This document shows, piece by piece, positions 53,991 to 59,861 of a DNA stretch of 59,861 nt. A program made the translations under genes and the position numbers. Every line of letters starts with the position of its first letter. The first letter of the stretch is position 1. Source of the DNA: Candidatus Kuenenia hertensis (lineage in GTDB: Bacteria; Planctomycetota; Brocadiia; Brocadiales; Brocadiaceae); contig SOET01000027.1 in assembly GCA_021646465.1 (NCBI GenBank), forward strand, positions 1-59,861, in the 5' to 3' direction. A model generated the notes under the pieces. The model made no database searches. It had not been told where the DNA came from and worked only from the letters and a program-made list of their open reading frames with translations.

Positions 53991-55931
53991 ATGTCAATAA
54001 AGGCCAAGTTACTCATATTTGCGCTCAGCATTTCGCTCATACCCATTTCCGTAATTACCACGTTATATTATTTCAATTCCAGGAATACAATCAAGAAACA
54101 GACTCTGGATTGGTTGACGGCAGTTGCTGAATCAAAAAAGGTTCACATATTGTCCTTTCTGGATGCAAAAAAGAGTCAGGTCATTGACTTCAGTTCTGAC
54201 GGATATATAAGAAACAATCTTAAAATAATCATGAAAAGAGGATCTCAGAGCCATGTAGTCAACAGACTAAATAAACACCTTGCCGTGAACAAGAAAACAT
54301 TGGATACTAATATAGAAGCGATAGCCATTTTGGACATTAATGGCAAGGTTGTTGCCTCTACAAATAAGAATTGGATTGGAAAGGATATGTCCGGAGAGGA
54401 GATATTTACGAATTGTGTGAGTAAAAACTACGGCAAGGCACACATCAACAAGGCTCATTATATTCCTTATCTGAATGCAAACTGCATATTCATAGCCGCA
54501 CCTCTCACCGGCAGACAGAGCAAAGAGACAATAGGTGCTATTATCAATGCATACGATATGGCTACCCTTGATGAGATTACCACCAAGCGTTCTGGGATGG
54601 GGAAATCCGGAGAGATATTTTTGATCATGAGAGACCATGATGATATCGTACTCCTGACATCCCTGAAGTATGCTTCAGACACACCACTTGGCAGGTCAAT
54701 TCCCATGGATTCTTTTGATACTGAACTTATAAGACTGGCATTGAATGAAAAGAGAGGCGCTGTAATAGCGCCTGATTACAGAGGTACAGATGTAGTGGCT
54801 GCTTATCTGCACTTACCTGATATGGATTGGGGACTGGTAACAAAAATAGATAAAGAAGAGGTCTTTGCCTCCATTGCACGTATAAAAATTTTTACTATTA
54901 TCCTCGGAAGCATAAGCGCTCTACTTGCTATTACCATTTCAATCATTATTTCAAAGCGAGTAGCAAAACCTATTCACAAACTGGTAGAGGGAACAAGAAG
55001 GATAGCAAAAGGTGATCTTGCATTCAGAATCGAAACTCTGACGAGAGATGAAATCGGACAACTTGTCACTGCTTTTAATGATATGACATTTCAACTGGAG
55101 CAATCAAAGAAAAAGCTAAATGATTATATGGATAATCTGGAGGAAAAGGTAGAAGATAAAACAAAGGAAATAACACAGATGCTCTATGAATTGACCGATA
55201 AGAATAAGGAGATGGAGCAGTTTTTGTATGTAGCATCACATGATTTGCGGTCTCCACTTTTGAATATACAAGGGTTTAGTAAGGAATTACAGAAATCTTT
55301 TGACACACTGCGCCCTGTCTTGGATGAAAGTGGCATTCCTTCCAAAACAAAAGAGAAGCTTGCTGAAATCCTTGAGGAAGATATTCCCGATGCACTGCGA
55401 TTTATCCTGACAAGCTCATCCAAGATGGATAAGTTGCTCTCAGGGTTGTTACGCCTTTCACGTATGGGCAATGTGCCCCTTACCATAAGGCAACTGGATA
55501 TGAACAAGCTCATTTCCAATGTTATAGAAACATACAAATATACCATAAAAGAAGCGAAGGTAACATTTCAGTTAGAGGAATTGCCGCCATGCAGAGGCGA
55601 TGAGAGCCAAATCAATCAGGTCTTTTCTAATCTTATAGACAATGCCCTGAAATACCTGGATAGTGGCAAAGAGGGTGTAATCAGGATTTCAGGGAGAAAA
55701 GAAGACGGCTCTATCGTATATTGTCTGGAAGATAATGGCATTGGTATTGCCAAGCAACATCAGGATAATATTTTTGAAATATTCCACCGCCTTAATCCGG
55801 GTGATAATATAGGGGGAGAGGGATTAGGGCTAACCATTGTCCACAGGATACTCAACAGACATAACGGTAAGATATGGGTAGAATCCGAACCCGGAAAAGG
55901 GAGTAAGTTTTTTGTGTCCTTGCCGACATAG
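53991..55931 (+). CDS. Double-Cache sensor histidine kinase
   Basis: This is a 646-residue membrane kinase. TM1 is at residues 6-26 (ALSISLIPISVITTLYYF), a double-Cache domain spans about 30-295 (SSDGYIRNNL, DTNIEAIAILDINGKVVAST, PDMDWGLVTKIDKEEVFASI), TM2 is near 300-322 and HAMP follows. The kinase core has H-box FLYVASHDLRSPLLNIQGF, the cyanobacterial/bacteriophytochrome type, N-box QINQVFSNLIDNALKYL and G2 GEGLGLTIVHRILNRHNG. Its sensor shares long stretches with the Cache-GGDEF-EAL gene at 39-42 kb. The adjacent Rcp1-like receiver is its likely partner. Confidence 0.93.
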   Translation: MSIKAKLLIFALSISLIPISVITTLYYFNSRNTIKKQTLDWLTAVAESKKVHILSFLDAKKSQVIDFSSDGYIRNNLKIIMKRGSQSHVVNRLNKHLAVNKKTLDTNIEAIAILDINGKVVASTNKNWIGKDMSGEEIFTNCVSKNYGKAHINKAHYIPYLNANCIFIAAPLTGRQSKETIGAIINAYDMATLDEITTKRSGMGKSGEIFLIMRDHDDIVLLTSLKYASDTPLGRSIPMDSFDTELIRLALNEKRGAVIAPDYRGTDVVAAYLHLPDMDWGLVTKIDKEEVFASIARIKIFTIILGSISALLAITISIIISKRVAKPIHKLVEGTRRIAKGDLAFRIETLTRDEIGQLVTAFNDMTFQLEQSKKKLNDYMDNLEEKVEDKTKEITQMLYELTDKNKEMEQFLYVASHDLRSPLLNIQGFSKELQKSFDTLRPVLDESGIPSKTKEKLAEILEEDIPDALRFILTSSSKMDKLLSGLLRLSRMGNVPLTIRQLDMNKLISNVIETYKYTIKEAKVTFQLEELPPCRGDESQINQVFSNLIDNALKYLDSGKEGVIRISGRKEDGSIVYCLEDNGIGIAKQHQDNIFEIFHRLNPGDNIGGEGLGLTIVHRILNRHNGKIWVESEPGKGSKFFVSLPT

Positions 55932-55954
55932 ATAGAAGAGGAAAAGGTGTCCTT

Positions 55955-55987
55955 TGCTGGTTCAATCTGCAAGATTGAACCAGCAAT
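55955..55987. repeat. 15-bp perfect palindrome between kinase and response regulator
   Basis: TTGCTGGTTCAATCT (55955-55969) pairs fully with 55973-55987 around GCA. It lies 24-56 bases after the kinase stop and 35 bases before the receiver gene, and could reduce read-through within the operon. The same family as the palindrome at 47374. Confidence 0.6.
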
Positions 55988-56021
55988 AGTTCATAATTTA
56001 ATGATTTAAGGAGAGTGTTGA

Positions 56022-56489
56022 ATGATAATAGAAGAAACGAAACCAAAAGAGGAATTAATTATACTTGTTGCAGAGGATAATGAAGGACATGCCTTGCTTA
56101 TTACAAAAAATTTAAAACGGGCTGGCATTAGTAATAAATTCCTGCATTCCAAGGATGGACAGGAAGTTCTTGACTTCCTGTTTAAGAAGGGAAAAGGGCC
56201 TCATAGGGAATATGGTAAATCGTATCTGTTATTACTGGATATACGTATGCCTAAGGTTGACGGCATTGAGGTCCTGCGTCAGATAAAGACGGACCCTGAA
56301 TTGAGCAAGATGCCTGTGATTATGGTTACTACTACAGATGATCCCCGGGAAGTTGATAACTGTCACAAACTGGGATGTAGTACTTACATCACAAAACCAA
56401 TTCACTATGAGAAGTTTACTGATGCTATCAGGAAACTGGGACTTTTCCTGACGATAGTCAGATTACCCGTTCTCAATGGAGTTAATTGA
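56022..56489 (+). CDS. Rcp1-like single-domain response regulator
   Basis: This is a 155-residue stand-alone receiver. It has an acidic pair in LVAEDNEGHALLI, phospho-acceptor Asp in YLLLLDIRMPKVDG, Thr in VTTTDDP and Lys in YITKPIHYEKF. The insertion around DFLFKKGKGPHREYGKSYLL is typical of Rcp1, the partner of phytochrome-type kinases, which agrees with the H-box of the kinase directly upstream. No output domain, so it probably passes phosphate on by protein contact. AAGGAGAG precedes the ATG. Confidence 0.92.
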   Translation: MIIEETKPKEELIILVAEDNEGHALLITKNLKRAGISNKFLHSKDGQEVLDFLFKKGKGPHREYGKSYLLLLDIRMPKVDGIEVLRQIKTDPELSKMPVIMVTTTDDPREVDNCHKLGCSTYITKPIHYEKFTDAIRKLGLFLTIVRLPVLNGVN

Positions 56490-56498
56490 ATTAACCGG

Positions 56499-58052
56499 AT
56501 GACAGAAAAAGAGCGAAAAGAAGATCGTGTAAAAGACGAAACGGCAAATACCCGTACGATTCTTGTTGTGGAAGATGATGAGGGATTGTCTCGTCTGATT
56601 GCGAAGCACTTGAGAAAAGCAGACTTTGATGTAGCGGTTGCAAACAGCGGGACACAGGCTATTGACAGGATTGCCGGCAATCCTACCGATCTTGTCCTTC
56701 TGGATTACAAGTTGGGAGACATGTTCGCAGCACAGGTCGTGGAAGTCTTTAACGAGCGACAGTTTAAAATCCCTTTCGTTATAATGACGGGACATGGAGA
56801 CGAAAAGATAGCAGTAGAAATGATGAAGTCCGGCGCCAGAGATTATATAGTAAAGGAAGGCGAATTCTTTGCCCTTTTACCGTCTATAGCGAAGAGGATT
56901 TTTGAGGAGTTACAAAATGAGGAGAAATTAACACAGGCGAATAAAGCGTTGGAAGAGTCAGAGAGAAAATACCGGTCTATAGTGGACAATGCCTTAGTTG
57001 GGGTATACAAAACAAATCTCAGGGGAGATATTCTTTACGCAAACAGAGCATTATCAATAATGCTGGGATATGAATCGCCGGAAGAATTGATGCTGTATAA
57101 TGTGCTGCAGATATATAAAAACAAAAATGAGAGGAACGTTTTATTTGATAAACTGAAAAAGTCGGGCGGTATTGATAAATTTGAGTGCGAGGTTATTAGT
57201 ACGAACGGAGATACTTTAAACATAATCCTGAGCGCAACTCTTGCCGGAAACACAGTGTCCGGAGTGGTTATGAACATTACCGAGAAAATACGATTACAGG
57301 CAGAGAATATGCGTGCCGGTCAGTTGGCCATAATAGGAGAGCTGGCAGCAGGCGCAGCTCACGAAATTAACAATCCCATTTATGGCATAATAAATTATGC
57401 CCAACTTATTGCGGATGAAAGTGATGGAGATAGCAGGACACACAAATTTGGTAAACTAATTATAGAAGAAGGGAACCGTATAGCAGATATAACCAAAAAC
57501 CTTCTTTCCCTTTCAAGAGGCAAAACAAACGAAAAAAGACCTGTTCAGATATATGAACTATTTACCAATTCCCTAAAACTGACTAAGGTACAATTGAAAA
57601 AGGATAATATCATTATTAAGGACAACATTCCAAAAAATATACCCGCAATAATCGTAAATCCACAAGAAATTCATCAGGTATTTTTGAATCTTATACAAAA
57701 TGCACGGTATGCCTTAAACGAAAAATACCCTGGTAAAGACAATGACAAAATACTTGAAATCTCATGTAGCAAACTGTTAATTGACGATTACCCATATGTT
57801 CGGATTATATTCTATGACCGGGGGATTGGAATTCCGGAAAATATATTAAGTAAAGTAACAAATCCTTTTTTTACCACCAAGCCACATGCCGGAGGAACCG
57901 GTCTAGGTTTAAGTATAAGTCAAAATATAATTAATAATCATGATGGCAAAATGACGATAGAAAGCACATATGGAGAATTTACCAATATTATCATTGATCT
58001 CCCGGCAGAAAAATTGACAACAAAAAATGAAAACAAAGATACTGATAATTGA
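56499..58052 (+). CDS. Hybrid receiver-PAS histidine kinase
   Basis: This is a 517-residue cytosolic protein. It has an N-terminal receiver (TILVVEDDEGLSRLIAKHLR, phospho-Asp in LVLLDYKLGD, Lys in IVKEGEFF), then a PAS domain (ESERKYRSIVDNALVGVYKT) and a kinase core with H-box GELAAGAAHEINNPIYGIIN, N-box IHQVFLNLIQNARYAL, G1 FYDRGIGIPENIL and G2 GGTGLGLSISQNIINNHDG. The H-box is of the NtrB type, which fits the NtrC-type activator encoded next. It starts 9 bases after the receiver gene and overlaps the activator by 26 bases. Confidence 0.93.
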   Translation: MTEKERKEDRVKDETANTRTILVVEDDEGLSRLIAKHLRKADFDVAVANSGTQAIDRIAGNPTDLVLLDYKLGDMFAAQVVEVFNERQFKIPFVIMTGHGDEKIAVEMMKSGARDYIVKEGEFFALLPSIAKRIFEELQNEEKLTQANKALEESERKYRSIVDNALVGVYKTNLRGDILYANRALSIMLGYESPEELMLYNVLQIYKNKNERNVLFDKLKKSGGIDKFECEVISTNGDTLNIILSATLAGNTVSGVVMNITEKIRLQAENMRAGQLAIIGELAAGAAHEINNPIYGIINYAQLIADESDGDSRTHKFGKLIIEEGNRIADITKNLLSLSRGKTNEKRPVQIYELFTNSLKLTKVQLKKDNIIIKDNIPKNIPAIIVNPQEIHQVFLNLIQNARYALNEKYPGKDNDKILEISCSKLLIDDYPYVRIIFYDRGIGIPENILSKVTNPFFTTKPHAGGTGLGLSISQNIINNHDGKMTIESTYGEFTNIIIDLPAEKLTTKNENKDTDN

Positions 58053-59721
58053 TGATGAGAAATCTATTCGATTTACCATAAGGGAATTTCTTTTAAAGGA
58101 AGGATATGAAGTATTTGACGCCAGGCATTTCGACGAGGCATTAAAAATAATAAATACAAACTATGTAGACATTATTTTAACAGATATTGTTTTAGGAGAC
58201 AAAACAGGTATTGATGTTTTAAAGAAGGTTAATGAGAAACGTCTAAACTGTCCTGTGATTCTGTTTACCGGATACCCAAGTGTAGAGTCTGCATCTGAAG
58301 CGGTTCGTCTTGGAGCTTACGACTATATAGCAAAGCCGGTAAAAAAAGATACACTGTTGCATATTATCCGCATGGCTTTAAGGCATAAGGCCCTCGTTGA
58401 AGAAAAGGATAAGAGCCATGCTAATCTTGAAGCTATTTTCAGGAGTGTCAAAGATGCCATCATAACAGTGGATAAAGATATGAAAGTTATTGAGGTGAAT
58501 GATGCGGGGAGAACAATATGTGGTTTTTCACGCAAAGAAGTTATCGGGAAACCATTTGATTCTATTCCGAAAACGTGTAGCGGCCAGTGCATCGAGACCA
58601 TTAAAAAAACGATTTCGGAGAAACAACCTGCCGATATATACCGTTTCGACTGTAATCATTCAGGCCACAAGAGTCAATTGGTATGCCTGAATACATTTCC
58701 TTTAATTTATCATCAGAATGGCATTTCAGGTTGTGTCATCATAATTAAGGATGAAACTGATATATTTGAATTAGAAAAAGAGTTAGAGAACAAAAAAGGG
58801 CTTTTTAATATTGTTGGAAAAGACGAGAAGATGCAGCGTCTTTATTCCATGATAGAGTATCTGTATAATATCGATACTACAGTACTTATTACCGGAGAAA
58901 GTGGTACAGGAAAAGGGCTTATAGCCGAAGCGATACATTACGGCGGGGTACGGAGTAAAGGGCCGTTTGTAAAGGTAGATTGTTCCGCTCTTACCGAATC
59001 CCTTCTTGAAAGTGAGCTCTTCGGACACAGCAAGGGCGCTTTTACGGGTGCAATTGCACATAAGACCGGCAGGTTTAAAAGAGCCGATGGGGGAACGATA
59101 TTTCTGGATGAAATCGGTGACGTATCTTTAAATGTTCAGCAAAGACTGCTCAAAGTGATACAGGAGAAAGAATTTGAATGTGTAGGAGATGCTACTCCTA
59201 TTAAGGTAGATGTGCGTGTAGTGGCCGCAACCAATAAAAACCTTCAGGAAAAAGTCAGGGCTGGAAAATTTCGTGAAGACCTCTATTACCGGTTGAAGGT
59301 AGTAGTGCTTTCTCCACCACCACTTCGGGACAGGCGGGGAGACATTTCGCTTCTGGTAAAACATATTATAAAAAAATTCAATCAAAAGTTAAAAAAGGAT
59401 ATCGATGCTATTTCTCATGACGTCTATAGGATATTTATGGATTATAAGTGGCCTGGAAATATCAGAGAGCTCGAAAACGTGCTAGAGCATGCCTTCGTTA
59501 TCTGTAAGAAAACAGTTATTACCGTTGAAGACCTTCCGGATGAATTGAGAGAGAGAGAATCTGTTCCTTCCGTTGATGAAAGGGGTAGTAGTGAGCATAA
59601 CATCATCTTACAGGCGCTAAAAAAAACCCATTGGAATAAGACTCATGCAGCCAAATTGTTGGGCATATCCCGGAGAACCATCTACAATAAGATCAAAGAA
59701 TTTAACATACGACCTGAATAA
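58027..59721 (+). CDS. NtrC-family sigma-54 activator (REC-PAS-AAA-Fis)
   Basis: This is a 564-residue enhancer-binding regulator. Receiver 1-125 (ILIIDDEKSIRFTIREFLLK, Asp in DIILTDIVLGD, Lys in YIAKPVKKDT), PAS about 130-255, sigma-54 interaction/AAA+ domain with Walker A GESGTGKGLIAEAIHYGG, GAFTGA in ELFGHSKGAFTGAIA, Walker B GGTIFLDEIGDV and sensor-like VRVVAATNKNL. The C-terminal Fis-type helix-turn-helix is THAAKLLGISRRTIYNKIKE. It activates sigma-54 promoters when phosphorylated, most likely by the kinase it overlaps. Target genes are not visible in the window. Confidence 0.95.
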   Translation: MKTKILIIDDEKSIRFTIREFLLKEGYEVFDARHFDEALKIINTNYVDIILTDIVLGDKTGIDVLKKVNEKRLNCPVILFTGYPSVESASEAVRLGAYDYIAKPVKKDTLLHIIRMALRHKALVEEKDKSHANLEAIFRSVKDAIITVDKDMKVIEVNDAGRTICGFSRKEVIGKPFDSIPKTCSGQCIETIKKTISEKQPADIYRFDCNHSGHKSQLVCLNTFPLIYHQNGISGCVIIIKDETDIFELEKELENKKGLFNIVGKDEKMQRLYSMIEYLYNIDTTVLITGESGTGKGLIAEAIHYGGVRSKGPFVKVDCSALTESLLESELFGHSKGAFTGAIAHKTGRFKRADGGTIFLDEIGDVSLNVQQRLLKVIQEKEFECVGDATPIKVDVRVVAATNKNLQEKVRAGKFREDLYYRLKVVVLSPPPLRDRRGDISLLVKHIIKKFNQKLKKDIDAISHDVYRIFMDYKWPGNIRELENVLEHAFVICKKTVITVEDLPDELRERESVPSVDERGSSEHNIILQALKKTHWNKTHAAKLLGISRRTIYNKIKEFNIRPE

Positions 59722-59743
59722 TTGCCCCCATCTAACTGCAAAA

Positions 59744-59861
59744 TTCACACTTTGTGCATTTCACACTTTGTGCAAATTTCACACTTTTTAACCAGTTATT
59801 AAGTATTTGATAAGTGCCAGGACATCGTGGACACGAAAATGTGCCAAGACATCGTGGACTG
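59744..59861. repeat. Short direct repeats at the window edge, possible transposon end
   Basis: TTCACACTTTGTGCA occurs at 59744-59758 and 59760-59774, with the shorter TTCACACTTT at 59778-59787. TGCCAGGACATCGTGGAC occurs at 59815-59832 and, with one change, at 59842-59859, 27 bases apart. Arrays of short repeats like this are typical of the ends of IS21-type and related insertion sequences, where transposase binds. The rest of any element lies beyond the window. Confidence 0.45.

Overview
This window looks like a chromosomal segment of a low-GC planctomycete, most likely an anammox bacterium of the Brocadiales (Kuenenia/Brocadia/Jettenia type). I infer this from an ABC-2/GldG/DUF4340 cluster, flagellar genes with FliW and CsrA, dense two-component and cyclic-di-GMP signalling, and many REP-like palindromes. 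No rRNA or marker gene here fixes the taxon. No tRNA or rRNA gene was seen.

Layout. Positions 1-6.5 kb are an accessory zone of decaying genes: a DUF433 antitoxin with an in-frame stop, a large membrane/RCK protein split by an in-frame TAA and followed by a partner with two ACT-like segments, a truncated orphan ORF, and a HEPN/MNT toxin-antitoxin pair whose HEPN half is frameshifted. From 6.6 to 14.6 kb, on the minus strand, lie an S74 endosialidase-chaperone protein, a damaged duplicate of its 3' end, and a complete RND efflux system (adaptor, pump, outer-membrane channel). From 14.9 to 26 kb, also minus, are a TIGR01777 epimerase, an outer-membrane barrel overlapping a REC-GGDEF cyclase, an HtrA protease, an ABC ATPase/permease/GldG/DUF4340 operon and an RNA polymerase omega-like subunit. 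From 26.2 to 29.9 kb, plus strand, are cysK-cysE, an LsrF-like aldolase and a zinc alcohol dehydrogenase. From 29.9 to 36.1 kb, minus, are a TPR protein and csrA-fliW-flgL-flgK-flgN-flgJ.

From 36.4 kb comes a NACHT/STAND-like ATPase with eleven 40-residue TPRs, then a Cache-HAMP-PAS-GGDEF-EAL gene broken by a one-base frameshift, a 23S-type rRNA methyltransferase, a CsgG-like lipoprotein and a sensor kinase. A repeat-rich 1.2 kb stretch leads into a complete type II-C CRISPR-Cas locus at 47.9-52.7 kb: tracrRNA on the minus strand, then cas9, cas1, cas2 and an array of 6 repeats and 5 spacers. The array abuts a nucleotidyltransferase toxin-antitoxin-like pair and a fused DUF4258/HigA remnant. 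The last 6 kb encode a signalling relay: a Cache histidine kinase, an Rcp1-like receiver, a REC-PAS kinase and an NtrC-type sigma-54 activator. The window ends in short direct repeats that resemble a transposon end.

How the parts work together: the RND genes form one tripartite pump; cysE makes the O-acetylserine that cysK uses; FliW and CsrA form the partner switch that controls flagellin translation beside the hook-filament junction genes; Cas9, tracrRNA and crRNA form the interference complex while Cas1-Cas2 add spacers. The main surprises are the well-preserved tracrRNA, promoter-like sequence inside every CRISPR repeat, a copy of a kinase 3' end on the far side of the CRISPR locus, and the number of genes broken by single mutations.
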